A stretch of 64,000 nt of DNA from Paucidesulfovibrio sp050251775. GTDB lineage: Bacteria > Desulfobacterota > Desulfovibrionia > Desulfovibrionales > Desulfovibrionaceae. Below, piece after piece: positions 34,485 through 42,803 of the stretch; the stretch's first letter is position 1; every line of letters begins with the position of its first letter. The stretch spans positions 16,079-80,078 of the forward strand of contig JBFWMD010000005.1 in NCBI GenBank assembly GCA_050251775.1. The letters run 5' to 3'. The notes under the pieces were generated by a model. It did not search any database and was not told the DNA's origin. It was given only the letters and a program-made list of their open reading frames with translations. Both the position numbers and the translations under genes were made by a program.

Positions 34485-34599
34485 TCTACCTCTCCAGCAG
34501 CCCGGCATCCTAGGTTGCCGGGCGTCACATTGCAAGTCGCAGGGACCGCCACAGCTTCTTTACTTGATTCCCCTCATAATCCTGCTACATACTTGTTGC

Positions 34600-35280
34600 A
34601 TGAACTGGTTATCCGTAGCGGAAATCGCCAAGATCACCCGGATCCCCGCGCCCACAGCGCGGCGTTATGCCTCGCTGTTTCGTGAATTTCTGCCCAGCCG
34701 CAAGGTGGGCAGGGTGACCAAATATTCCGATGATGCCGTGCGCATTTTCGAGGCCATATCCAACCTCTATCAGGAAGGGCATGTCACCGGCGAAATCGAG
34801 GATGCTCTCAAACAGGAATATTCCCGTACCGCGGAGATGGCTCCGGAAGCAGCGGATGTGCCCGCACTGGGCATTGGCGCGGAATTCGCCAACTCCTTTA
34901 AAGAGGTCATGGACAAATTCGGGCATTGTCTCCAGATCATTGCGGACCAGAAAATCATGATCGAACGTCAGCGCGAGGACATTCAAAAACTTAAGACGGC
35001 CTTTGTTCTGCTTTCGCGCAGCCAGAAACGCCTTCGTCATCTTCCCGCGGCCGCCAGCGCCTCGCCTGTTGATAATACCGCTCTTGAAGAACGCACGGCT
35101 CTTTTGGCAAAAAAGGATTCTGAGCTGGAGGAAATGGCCCTGAACCTTTCCTTTGACACCTCGGATATCAAAGCCAAATTGCAGATTTTGGAGTCGGAAT
35201 TGATCCGGCTTCGCAAAGACCGGCGAGAGATGGAAAAGTTTTTTCAATCCAAGATCGACCGCATCCGGGAAGAGGACTGA
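34600..35280 (+). CDS. MerR-like DNA-binding protein with coiled coil
   Basis: This 226-residue protein has an N-terminal MerR-type winged HTH (WLSVAEIAKITRIPAPTARRYA, then KYSDDAVRIFEAI), and long heptad-rich helices (about 95-140 and 165-225), the latter ending in a very charged stretch. No metal-binding cysteines are seen. The ATG at 34600 lacks a clear Shine-Dalgarno; upstream codons look non-coding. It resembles MerR-like proteins found near chromosomal housekeeping genes in this order. Target genes unknown. Confidence 0.75.
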   Translation: MNWLSVAEIAKITRIPAPTARRYASLFREFLPSRKVGRVTKYSDDAVRIFEAISNLYQEGHVTGEIEDALKQEYSRTAEMAPEAADVPALGIGAEFANSFKEVMDKFGHCLQIIADQKIMIERQREDIQKLKTAFVLLSRSQKRLRHLPAAASASPVDNTALEERTALLAKKDSELEEMALNLSFDTSDIKAKLQILESELIRLRKDRREMEKFFQSKIDRIREED

Positions 35281-35383
35281 CTCCGCCCCTGATCCCCGCG
35301 TTTGCGATCCTTGGTCCGCTGTTGTACCAAAATGTCTGTCGGCCTCCGCGCCGGAGAACCCTTTTCGCTCCAGGAGAACAGCC

Positions 35384-35866
35384 ATGCGTAAACTTCTTTG
35401 CCTTTCCCTGTTGCTTTTCGTGTTCGCGGGGGGCTGCGCCACCAAGTCCGCCGGAACGGAACCCACCGGGGATTCTTCCCAGACTTCGGCTACGGCGTAT
35501 CAGGAGACCTACGAAAACCCTAACTATTATTACGACTTCAACGACATTCTTGTGCCCCGCGAACTGGAACCCATTGATGATGAGAAATACGTTTTTGACG
35601 ATCCGCGTTTTTTGGCTGGGTTCCGCATTTTCTCGGGTCGTGTCGTGGCCGAGGATGTCTTCAATTTTTTCGTGAACAACATGGCTAAGGACAATTGGCG
35701 CAAGAAATTCTCGCTTAAGGCGGAAAAGTCTGTCCTGGCATTTGAGAAGTCCAACAAGAGCTGCACGATCCAGATCGAGGACGGCTACAAGACCCGGGTC
35801 ACGATCTTCGCCATTGAGTTTAAGGATGTGGCCGGTTCTTCCTTAAGCCAGGATCTTCCGCAATAG
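35384..35866 (+). CDS. Small lipoprotein, unknown function
   Basis: This 160-residue protein has a lipoprotein signal (MRKLLCLSLLLFVFAGGC) with a Gly-Gly-Cys lipobox at Cys18. A Tyr-rich segment (NPNYYYDFND) precedes a domain with a conserved-looking alternating pattern, ending VTIFAIEFKD. The periplasmic domain (about 75-155) resembles the small beta-alpha domains of DUF-type envelope lipoproteins, but no family is claimed. AGGAGA precedes the ATG, and coaBC starts 12 bp after the stop. Confidence 0.75.
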   Translation: MRKLLCLSLLLFVFAGGCATKSAGTEPTGDSSQTSATAYQETYENPNYYYDFNDILVPRELEPIDDEKYVFDDPRFLAGFRIFSGRVVAEDVFNFFVNNMAKDNWRKKFSLKAEKSVLAFEKSNKSCTIQIEDGYKTRVTIFAIEFKDVAGSSLSQDLPQ

Positions 35867-35877
35867 CCAGGAACAAC

Positions 35878-37095
35878 ATGGACACTGATCTGCTGTTTCG
35901 CGGATATCTGGGCAAGCGTGTCCATCTCGGCGTAACCGGAAGTGTGGCCGCGTACAAGGCGATCGACCTTGTGCGCGGCCTTCTGGATTGCAACGTCACG
36001 ATCTCCGCCACATTGACCGCAGCCGCATCGCGGTTCATCACTCCGCTGAGTTTCAGTGCGCTCGGGGCCGATCCTGTCTACGGAGCCATGTTCTCCGCAG
36101 GTGAGGACCCCTATGCGCATCTTGGGCCGGGTCGGGCCTGCGACCTGCTGGCGGTTGTGCCCTGCACAGCCAACAGCATGGCCAAGTTCGCCTGCGGCAT
36201 TGCGGACGACATGCTTTCTTGCCAGGTGCTGGCGCATCGTGGTCCGCTCCTGCTTGCTCCGGCCATGAACCCGGCCATGTGGGAAGCCCCGGTCACCAGG
36301 GACAATCTGGAGCGGCTCCGCCATCGCGGCGTGGAGATCGTTTCCCCCGGTTCCGGCCTGGTGGCCTGCGGCGACGTGGGAAATGGGCGCCTCGCCCCTG
36401 TGGCCGCGATTTTGGCCCATGCCCTCCGTTTGCTCTCTCCTCAGGACCTCGCTGGTCGGAAAATCCTGCTGACACTCGGTCCCACGCGGGAACAATTCGA
36501 TGCGGTGCGCTTCTGGTCCAACCCTTCCACGGGCCGCATGGGGGCCTCCCTGGCTGTGACCGCTTGGTCACGCGGCGCGGATGTCACGGTTGTGGCAGGT
36601 CCGTGCGGTTTTGCGCTTCCCGATGACATTCAGCGCATTGACGTGACTTCCGCTCTGGAAATGCACGCAGCAGCAGCCGACCTCTGGCCCGGCATGGACG
36701 TGGCCTGCTGCACGGCCGCTGTGGCCGATTTCCGCCCGCGTCCTTTCGGAACAGGCAAAATGAAAAAAAACGCGGTTGGCACAGGTGGGTTGAATATTGC
36801 GTTCGATGCCAACCCGGACATCCTGGCGGGTCTTGGAGCAAACAAACGTTCTGATCAAAAGTTGATCGGCTTTGCTGCGGAAACGGAAGACCTCCGCGCT
36901 CAGGCCCAGGCCAAACTGGAGCGTAAGAATCTGGATATGATTGTGGCCAATGCCGTGAATGCTCCGGACTCCGGATTTGCCAGTCGAACCAACCGCGTTC
37001 TGGTGGTGGACCGAGGTGGACGCATGGAAGAATGGCCCCAGCTGGAGAAAAGCGAAGTAGCGTGGCGGATATGGGATCACCTGGTCGCAATCTGA
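35878..37095 (+). CDS. coaBC: Phosphopantothenoylcysteine decarboxylase / phosphopantothenate-cysteine ligase
   Basis: This 405-residue bifunctional enzyme performs two steps of coenzyme A synthesis. The N-terminal flavin-dependent CoaC half (about 15-190) has GVTGSVAAYKAIDLVR, a His in YAHLG, PAMNPAMWE and the Cys of VACGDVGNGRL. The CoaB half (about 200-400) has LTLGPTREQFDAVRFWSNPS (20 residues shown), AAVADFRP and the KMKK segment. The ATG at 35878 is close to the lipoprotein stop. The next gene starts inside its end. Confidence 0.94.
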   Translation: MDTDLLFRGYLGKRVHLGVTGSVAAYKAIDLVRGLLDCNVTISATLTAAASRFITPLSFSALGADPVYGAMFSAGEDPYAHLGPGRACDLLAVVPCTANSMAKFACGIADDMLSCQVLAHRGPLLLAPAMNPAMWEAPVTRDNLERLRHRGVEIVSPGSGLVACGDVGNGRLAPVAAILAHALRLLSPQDLAGRKILLTLGPTREQFDAVRFWSNPSTGRMGASLAVTAWSRGADVTVVAGPCGFALPDDIQRIDVTSALEMHAAAADLWPGMDVACCTAAVADFRPRPFGTGKMKKNAVGTGGLNIAFDANPDILAGLGANKRSDQKLIGFAAETEDLRAQAQAKLERKNLDMIVANAVNAPDSGFASRTNRVLVVDRGGRMEEWPQLEKSEVAWRIWDHLVAI

Positions 37096-37841
37096 ACATC
37101 CCCGAACAGTTGCGTGCCTGGCATGAGGCCGGGCTGCATTATGTCCTGCGCACCGCAGTTGCTGCGGACTCCGCCGAGAATACTTCCCAGACTATTCATA
37201 ATGATCAGGCTGCGATCAATACGGATAATGGGCCGGCTGTGCATCCTGATTCGGCATTCGTATCCAAAGCCGAAGCAGGCTCCTCAAGCGCTCCGCATGG
37301 GCGTCCTGAGGTCCCCGCTTCAGCTGCGGACCAACTCTCTTGCGATTCCCAGCAAATTTCTTCCCCCGAAACTCCACCCACAGGCGCGGGCGATTATCGG
37401 AACTGGCCTGAGCCTTGGTGTTCTCTGTGGCTCAAGACGCCGCATGATCCGAAGATCATCTGGACCTATTTCGACCTTGGCCTGCACATGGGGGGCCGTC
37501 CTGATCCGGAAGTTGGAAGATTGCTGCAATCTCTGATTTATTATTTCCGCTGGCCCAAGGGAACCATTGCTTTTTGGCCCATGAGTGAGCGCACTGGTGA
37601 TCAATGCCGCCCGAACCCTGAGATGTTCTGGCAAGGCCATGATCTCCTGGGCGTTCGGCACGTGGCGGTCTTTGGATCCGGAGTGCTTTCGGTCATTGCC
37701 CCGGATGCTCCGTCCCACGCCAACGTTGTACGCGTCGGTGACACAACCATTTACCGCTTGCCATCTCTCGCCAAACTCGCCCCTATGCTGCCTCATGAGC
37801 GGCTGATCGCCTTGCAAAGCGTGAAGCAGCTTCCTTTTTAA
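37071..37841 (+). CDS. Unrecognised protein encoded downstream of coaBC
   Basis: This protein of 256 residues has an N-terminal region (WHEAGLHYVLRT), a low-complexity Ser/Ala/Asp/Gln-rich linker (about 30-105), and a C-terminal domain with many aromatic residues (WCSLWLKTPHDPKIIWTYFD, LQSLIYYFRWPKGTIAFWP, FWQGHDLLGVRHVAVFGSGV split). The pattern of the C-terminal part hints at an alpha/beta fold, but I do not recognise the family. It overlaps coaBC by 25 bp and likely shares its transcript. The start choice (ATG 37071) is weakly supported. Confidence 0.65.
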   Translation: MGSPGRNLNIPEQLRAWHEAGLHYVLRTAVAADSAENTSQTIHNDQAAINTDNGPAVHPDSAFVSKAEAGSSSAPHGRPEVPASAADQLSCDSQQISSPETPPTGAGDYRNWPEPWCSLWLKTPHDPKIIWTYFDLGLHMGGRPDPEVGRLLQSLIYYFRWPKGTIAFWPMSERTGDQCRPNPEMFWQGHDLLGVRHVAVFGSGVLSVIAPDAPSHANVVRVGDTTIYRLPSLAKLAPMLPHERLIALQSVKQLPF

Positions 37842-37921
37842 ATCGTTGCGCGCGCGGCCTTGCGCATCGCGTGGCGCTGAAGTATGAGTCCGGTTCGATC
37901 AACCCCTGAAAGGATATGTTC

Positions 37922-38929
37922 ATGAAGATACTCGTCACCGGCGCGGCAGGATTCATTGGCTTTCACCTCTCCCGCAAGCTTCTTGGGCAGGGCCATACTG
38001 TTGTTGGCCTGGATATTCTCAACGACTATTATGATGTGAACCTGAAAAAGGCGCGGCTGGCGATCCTTGAAGAGGATCCGAAATTCCGGCATGCCTTGGT
38101 AAATTTAGCCGATGCGCCCGCCATGGAGCGCCTCTTCGTGGAAGAGAATTTTGATATCGTGGTCAACCTTGCTGCCCAGGCCGGCGTGCGATACAGCATT
38201 GAGAATCCCCGCAGCTATGTGGATTCGAACATCGTCGGCTTTTTTAACATTCTCGAAGGTTGCCGCCACAACAAGGTCAAGCACCTCTGCTACGCCTCTT
38301 CGAGCTCTGTTTACGGGATGAATACGAAAATGCCGCTCAGCACGCATGACGCGGTTGATCATCCCATGAGTTTGTATGCTGCGAGCAAGAAGTCCAATGA
38401 GATGATGGCGCATTCCTACAGCAACCTTTTTGATCTTCCCACCACGGGGCTGCGTTTTTTTACCGTGTATGGCCCTTGGGGCAGACCGGACATGGCACTG
38501 TTCCTCTTCACCAAGGCGATCCTTGCGAACAAGCCCATCAACGTCTTCAATTATGGAAAGATGGAGCGGGACTTCACTTACATCGACGACATCGTTGAGG
38601 GTGTGTCCAGGGTCATGTTTCATATTCCTTCTGGAAATCCCAACTGGGACGGCAACAGTCCCGACCCTTCGAGCAGTCCCAAGCCGTATAAGATTTATAA
38701 CATTGGCAACAACAACAAGGTCGAGCTGAACAGGTACATTGAAGAGCTGGAAAAGCAGCTCGGCAAGAAGGCGGAGCGAAACCTGCTGCCCATGCAGCCG
38801 GGGGATGTTCCCGCCACCTGGGCCGATGTTGACGACCTTGTTCAGGACGTTGATTTTCAGCCGAGCACCTCCATTGAGGATGGAATTGAACGTTTTGTTG
38901 CCTGGTATCGCGACTATTTCAAAGTTTAA
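37922..38929 (+). CDS. NAD-dependent epimerase (UDP-glucuronate 4-epimerase-like)
   Basis: This 335-residue short-chain dehydrogenase has the NAD motif GAAGFIGFHLSRKL, a catalytic YxxxK (YAASKKSNE), SSSSVYG, and VYGPWGRPDMALFLF, which is characteristic of UDP-glucuronate/capsule-type epimerases. It would supply a sugar nucleotide for surface polysaccharide. The ATG at 37922 with AAAGGA seven bases upstream was chosen over an ATG six bases earlier. In this lineage it typically precedes parA, as here. Confidence 0.92.
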   Translation: MKILVTGAAGFIGFHLSRKLLGQGHTVVGLDILNDYYDVNLKKARLAILEEDPKFRHALVNLADAPAMERLFVEENFDIVVNLAAQAGVRYSIENPRSYVDSNIVGFFNILEGCRHNKVKHLCYASSSSVYGMNTKMPLSTHDAVDHPMSLYAASKKSNEMMAHSYSNLFDLPTTGLRFFTVYGPWGRPDMALFLFTKAILANKPINVFNYGKMERDFTYIDDIVEGVSRVMFHIPSGNPNWDGNSPDPSSSPKPYKIYNIGNNNKVELNRYIEELEKQLGKKAERNLLPMQPGDVPATWADVDDLVQDVDFQPSTSIEDGIERFVAWYRDYFKV

Positions 38930-38946
38930 CGCTTTTTCTCCATCGT

Positions 38947-38966
38947 GAAGGCGGGAAACCGCCTTC
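38947..38966 (+). terminator. Short hairpin after the epimerase gene
   Basis: GAAGGCGG-GAAA-CCGCCTTC is a perfect 8 bp stem with a stable tetraloop, 17 bp after the stop. The following tail (ATGCCCTTGCTTTCTT) is only moderately T-rich. Confidence 0.6.
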
Positions 38967-39020
38967 ATGCCCTTGCTTTCTTCCCCCATCCGTTTTACCT
39001 ACATCTCACATACGAATGTT

Positions 39021-39036
39021 TGTTTCACGTGAAACA
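39021..39036. promoter_or_regulatory. parS site 1 (ParB-binding palindrome)
   Basis: TGTTTCACGTGAAACA is an exact match to the 16 bp chromosomal parS consensus. It lies 118 bp before parA. Confidence 0.95.
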
Positions 39037-39063
39037 TGCTCGTATGGGAGTTGTTAGCGCGAC

Positions 39064-39079
39064 TGTTTCACGTGAAACA
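39064..39079. promoter_or_regulatory. parS site 2 (ParB-binding palindrome)
   Basis: A second exact TGTTTCACGTGAAACA lies 43 bp (about four helical turns) after site 1 and 75 bp before the parA start. ParB bound here could also autoregulate parA. Confidence 0.95.
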
Positions 39080-39153
39080 TGGTTAAGTTTGTGAGCCAGG
39101 CTTTCCATGCGGGAGCTTCGGGAACGGAACGGCCTTATTCAGGGGGTATCAGC

Positions 39154-39927
39154 GTGGCTAGAATCATTGTCATGGCAAACCAGAAGGGCGGCGTTGGCAA
39201 GACCACTACGGCGGTCAATCTGGGCGCTTGCCTTGCGGTTATGGAAAAACGAGTGTTGATAGTTGATTGTGACCCGCAGGGGAATGCCTCCAGTGGGCTG
39301 GGCTTTTATCCGAGTGATCAGCGGGAAAATATCTACACTGTGCTCTTTGACCCGGAAAATGTCCGCAACGCCATTGTCCAAACCGAAATCCCCTTCCTCT
39401 CCTTGTTGCCGGGAACGCCGGACATGGCCGGGGCCGAAGTGGAGCTGGCGGATAAGATTGGGCGGGAGTATTATGTTCGGGATCTGGTTACGCAGCTGGA
39501 CGACGAATACGACTATATCCTGCTGGATTGTCCACCGTCCCTCGGTATTCTGACGGTCAATGCGCTCTGCGCCGCTCGTGAGCTGTTGGTCCCGTTGCAG
39601 TGCGAGTATTACGCACTGGAGGGCATCGCGCAGCTGCTCATGACCTACGAGCTCGTGCGCAAACGTCTTAATCCGGACCTTGCCATTCTCGGCGTGGTTC
39701 TGACCATGTACGATTCCCGGAACAGACTTTCCTGGCAAGTCAAAAATGAAGTTCGCCGGGCTTTTCCCCAGCATTTGTTCGAGGCAATCGTGCCACGCAA
39801 CGTGCGTCTCTCCGAGGCCCCGAGCTTTGGAAAGTCGGTGATCACCTATGACATCAAATCCAAGGGTGCGGAGGCGTATTTGCAACTGGCCCAGGAAGTG
39901 GAAAACAGCCAGACCGCCACGGTCTAG
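39154..39927 (+). CDS. parA: Chromosome partitioning ATPase ParA (Soj)
   Basis: This 257-residue Walker-type ATPase moves ParB-bound origin regions. It starts with a GTG at 39154 after a GGGGG ribosome binding site, giving VARIIVMANQKGGVGKTTT with the deviant Walker A. Walker B-like YDYILLDCPPSLG and NVRLSEAPSFGKSV follow; the latter is typical of Soj-type ParA. The upstream in-frame ATG at 39079 overlaps parS and is less likely. parB lies 595 bp downstream beyond an opposite-strand gene. Confidence 0.95.
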   Translation: MARIIVMANQKGGVGKTTTAVNLGACLAVMEKRVLIVDCDPQGNASSGLGFYPSDQRENIYTVLFDPENVRNAIVQTEIPFLSLLPGTPDMAGAEVELADKIGREYYVRDLVTQLDDEYDYILLDCPPSLGILTVNALCAARELLVPLQCEYYALEGIAQLLMTYELVRKRLNPDLAILGVVLTMYDSRNRLSWQVKNEVRRAFPQHLFEAIVPRNVRLSEAPSFGKSVITYDIKSKGAEAYLQLAQEVENSQTATV

Positions 39928-39946
39928 CGGTGATCATTGAAAGGAA

Positions 39947-39968
39947 AGGGCGGCCCGAAGGCCGCCCT
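39947..39968 (-). terminator. Terminator between parA and the zinc-finger-like gene
   Basis: AGGGCGGCC-CGAA-GGCCGCCCT is a perfect 9 bp stem. On the minus strand it is followed by TTCCTTT, so it best serves the leftward gene, but it may stop parA transcripts too. Confidence 0.7.
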
Positions 39969-39985
39969 GAAACGCAAAAGCCGCG

Positions 39986-40429
39986 CTATTTCGCTGAGGT
40001 GTTGTAGCGCGCTTCCTTGAGCGCATCCTTTTCCTCAATATAGGGATGCGTCTCGCACAGGATTTCGTTTTTGAAGTGTTTCTTGAGGATGCGTGCGTTG
40101 CAGTTCTGGCAGATGAAAGTGACCAGACCGGAAAGACTTGCCGCGCGGAGCCGGAAAAGCCGGGGGTCATCCTTGGACCAGTCGTCCGTGTGCTGGCCAC
40201 AGTGGTCGCAGGTTACGTCGTAATCCGGCGGATAGGGGAAGCCCCAATACTCCTTGAGGTACTCCCAGTCTTTGATCGGTTCGGGTTTGGTTTCCGGTCC
40301 CTGCTTGCCGAACAGGCCGAATTCGCGCGCTAGAATGGGTTTGATGGCCGGCCAGGCTTCGGCGTCGATGATCGCGCCGAGACTGTTGCCTTCCTTGTCG
40401 AAGAGTTCAATAACGTGGTCCTGGCTCAT
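39986..40429 (-). CDS. Unknown protein with a CxxC pair (possible zinc finger)
   Basis: This 147-residue soluble protein has two CxxC pairs (CDHCG near residue 75, CQNC near residue 110), suggesting a zinc ribbon. The N-terminal half reads ELFDKEGNSLGAIIDAEAWP and has the look of a small regulatory or structural protein. GAAGGAGCAGAAAGC precedes the ATG at 40429. It is transcribed against parA and parB and lies between them, which is seen in related genomes; a link to segregation is unproven. Confidence 0.7.
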   Translation of the reverse strand: MSQDHVIELFDKEGNSLGAIIDAEAWPAIKPILAREFGLFGKQGPETKPEPIKDWEYLKEYWGFPYPPDYDVTCDHCGQHTDDWSKDDPRLFRLRAASLSGLVTFICQNCNARILKKHFKNEILCETHPYIEEKDALKEARYNTSAK

Positions 40430-40522
40430 GCTTTCTGCTCCTTCATGTATTGGTGGCGTGAATATATACGCCTCCAACCGGGGCGGCAAGGCCGGGGTTG
40501 GCGAAGAAAAGAGGAGTAATAC

Positions 40523-41437
40523 ATGTCTGGAGGTACGAGGGGACTTGGTCGCGGCCTGGATGCCCTGCTGGGCGGGGCAAATCGCGACGAGCCGATCAAT
40601 CCGGCCGAGGTGAAACAGCTTCCCATCAATTCCATTCGTCCCAACCCGCACCAGCCCCGCATGGAGTTCTCCGAGCAGGGCCTGGCGGACTTGTCCGCCA
40701 GTATCAAGACCCAGGGCGTGTTGCAACCGATTCTGGTGCGTCCCTTGGCTGCGGGACAGTACGAACTCGTGGCTGGCGAACGTCGGTTGCGGGCATCAAA
40801 ACTGGCGGGTTTGCGGGAAATCCCTGCTCTGGTCCGGGAGATGAACGACCAGGAAAGCCTGGCCATCGCCCTGATAGAGAACTTGCAACGCGAGGACCTC
40901 AACGCCATTGAAGAGGCTCTCGGCTATAAACAACTTATGGAGCAGTTCGGGCTGAATCAGGAAGATTTGGCCAAAAGCGTGGGCAAAAGCCGGTCCGCCC
41001 TGGCCAACTCCATGCGCCTGCTGAACCTTGCCCAGCCGGTGCAAGACGACATCAAGCAAGGCCGTATGACCGCCGGGCACGGGCGCGCGCTCATGGCTGT
41101 GGGCGACGCGCAGACCTCGTCCGAATTGCATGCGCGCATCCTCGGCGAAGGCCTTTCCGTGCGTCAGGCCGAAGCGCAGGCATCCTATTGGAAGGAGCAT
41201 GGGGCGCTGCCGGACGTAACCGCTGCGGAAGCCCTGGATGAAAAACCCAAGCGTCGCACCGCTGCGACGGCTCCTCGCGAAGTGGATCCGGAAGTGGCGG
41301 AAGTTCAACGGGAGCTGAGCCAAGCCCTTGCGCGCAAAGTATCCATCTCCGGCGACGCGGCCCAGGGCAAGCTGACGGTTCCATATTCCTCACTGGAGGA
41401 CTTGCGGGAGCTGGCCGAACTGCTCGGCGTTCGTTGA
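40523..41437 (+). CDS. parB: Chromosome partitioning protein ParB (Spo0J)
   Basis: This 304-residue parS-binding CTPase has the N-terminal GLGRGLDALLGG, the CTP-binding region with GERRLRASKLAGL and ENLQREDLNAIEEALGY, an HTH (LNQEDLAKSVGKSRSALANS), and a C-terminal dimer domain (LTVPYSSLEDLRELAELLG). GAGGAG precedes the ATG. The two perfect parS sites lie 1.4 kb upstream. An intervening opposite-strand gene makes parA and parB separately transcribed. Confidence 0.96.
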   Translation: MSGGTRGLGRGLDALLGGANRDEPINPAEVKQLPINSIRPNPHQPRMEFSEQGLADLSASIKTQGVLQPILVRPLAAGQYELVAGERRLRASKLAGLREIPALVREMNDQESLAIALIENLQREDLNAIEEALGYKQLMEQFGLNQEDLAKSVGKSRSALANSMRLLNLAQPVQDDIKQGRMTAGHGRALMAVGDAQTSSELHARILGEGLSVRQAEAQASYWKEHGALPDVTAAEALDEKPKRRTAATAPREVDPEVAEVQRELSQALARKVSISGDAAQGKLTVPYSSLEDLRELAELLGVR

Positions 41438-41580
41438 TCGGATCATTTATGGCTCGTGATCATTCAGGCACAGCCATGTTCATAATTTTATCAGGAGCTG
41501 ACCAGAGCTTTTCAGTGGATTCGTCCGCTGTCTGGTCTTACGATCTGTGCATTGAAGAGTAAGAGGTTGGATTCCAAGTG

Positions 41581-42579
41581 ATGAAAGAACGTATCCCCCA
41601 GCTTTCAGGCCACGACGTGCTGATCATCGGTGACTTGATGCTCGATCACTACCTCATCGGAACTGTGGACAGAATCTCTCCGGAGGCTCCCGTGCCCGTG
41701 GTTGCTGTAACCAGAGAGGAGTCGCTCCTGGGCGGCGCGGGCAACGTGGCAAGGAACATCGCGGCTCTGGGGGGGCATCCCACCCTGATCAGCGTGTCGG
41801 GAGATGATGAACATGCCGGTTGCCTCAACGGACACTGCAAGGATGCCGGGATCAACCTGCGTGTTCACAAGATTCCCACGCGTCCGACCACTGTAAAGAC
41901 CAGGATCATGGCACATAATCAGCAAGTGGTCAGGGTGGATAGGGAAGAGACCCGCCAGCTTGATGCAGCGGATTACGATGTGTTGCTGTCCATGATCAAA
42001 GAAGAGCTTCCGGATCGAAAAGTGCTCATTCTCTCTGATTACGGGAAAGGACTGCTATCCAGGGCGTTTGTAGACAGACTCAACGCCATGCTCGCGGAAC
42101 TTCCGGTCCGTCCCATGATCCTGGTTGATCCAAAAACAAAGAACTATGATCTTTATGGCGGGGTTGATCTGCTCACTCCGAATGCCAAGGAAGCCAGCGA
42201 AGGCGCGCATCTTCCCGTGAACAACCAAGAGGAGATCATCGTGGCTGGCCAAGCGATCTTCGACCGCCTGGATTGCAAGCATCTGCTGATCACTCTGGGC
42301 GGGCAGGGCATGGCACTGTTCGAAACAAAGCACAAAGTGTATCACATTCCGACCTTCGCACGAAAAGTCTTTGATGTCACCGGAGCCGGAGACACGGTTA
42401 TCGCCACACTCGCCCTTGGACTGGCAAGTGATCTCGATTTGCTCACGTCTTGCGTCTTCGCCAATTACGCTGCGGGGATCGTTGTGGGGCAGATCGGCGC
42501 GGCTGTGGCGACCTTGGACGACCTTGCGGAAGCTGCGCAAAATCTTCCCGAACCAAAGATCTCGATATGGCGCGATTAG
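41581..42579 (+). CDS. Heptose 7-phosphate kinase (HldE domain I/RfaE1-like)
   Basis: This 332-residue PfkB-type kinase has LLGGAGNVARNIAALGG, IGDLMLDHYLIGTVDRISPE, VLILSDYGKGLL, and the catalytic VTGAGDTVIATLALG. It matches the kinase domain of D-glycero-beta-D-manno-heptose 7-phosphate kinases used for LPS heptose. The second (nucleotidyltransferase) domain of HldE is absent, so a separate enzyme must supply it. Its DNA is somewhat richer in A/T than its neighbours. Confidence 0.88.
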   Translation: MKERIPQLSGHDVLIIGDLMLDHYLIGTVDRISPEAPVPVVAVTREESLLGGAGNVARNIAALGGHPTLISVSGDDEHAGCLNGHCKDAGINLRVHKIPTRPTTVKTRIMAHNQQVVRVDREETRQLDAADYDVLLSMIKEELPDRKVLILSDYGKGLLSRAFVDRLNAMLAELPVRPMILVDPKTKNYDLYGGVDLLTPNAKEASEGAHLPVNNQEEIIVAGQAIFDRLDCKHLLITLGGQGMALFETKHKVYHIPTFARKVFDVTGAGDTVIATLALGLASDLDLLTSCVFANYAAGIVVGQIGAAVATLDDLAEAAQNLPEPKISIWRD

Positions 42580-42646
42580 CTGTTTTTACAGTATAAAGTG
42601 TTATGTCTGTCACTTTGCGGTAGAGCTTGCGGAAGATTGCTGATCG

Positions 42647-42696
42647 AAACAATATCCCCCGGTAACGGTCAAGTTCGTTGCCGGGGGATATTGTTT
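42647..42696 (+). terminator. Strong terminator after the heptose kinase gene
   Basis: AACAATATCCCCCGGTAACG pairs with CGTTGCCGGGGGATATTGTT with one mismatch or bulge and a short loop, followed by TTAAT. Confidence 0.85.
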
Positions 42697-42803
42697 TAAT
42701 CCGCAGCCCAGGAACCCCTCTTCGTACTCCCTGGCCTTTACGAATCAAGCCAGCATGAAGTACCCTGAGCTCTGATAGCATCACAAACAATCGAGGACCG
42801 GCC

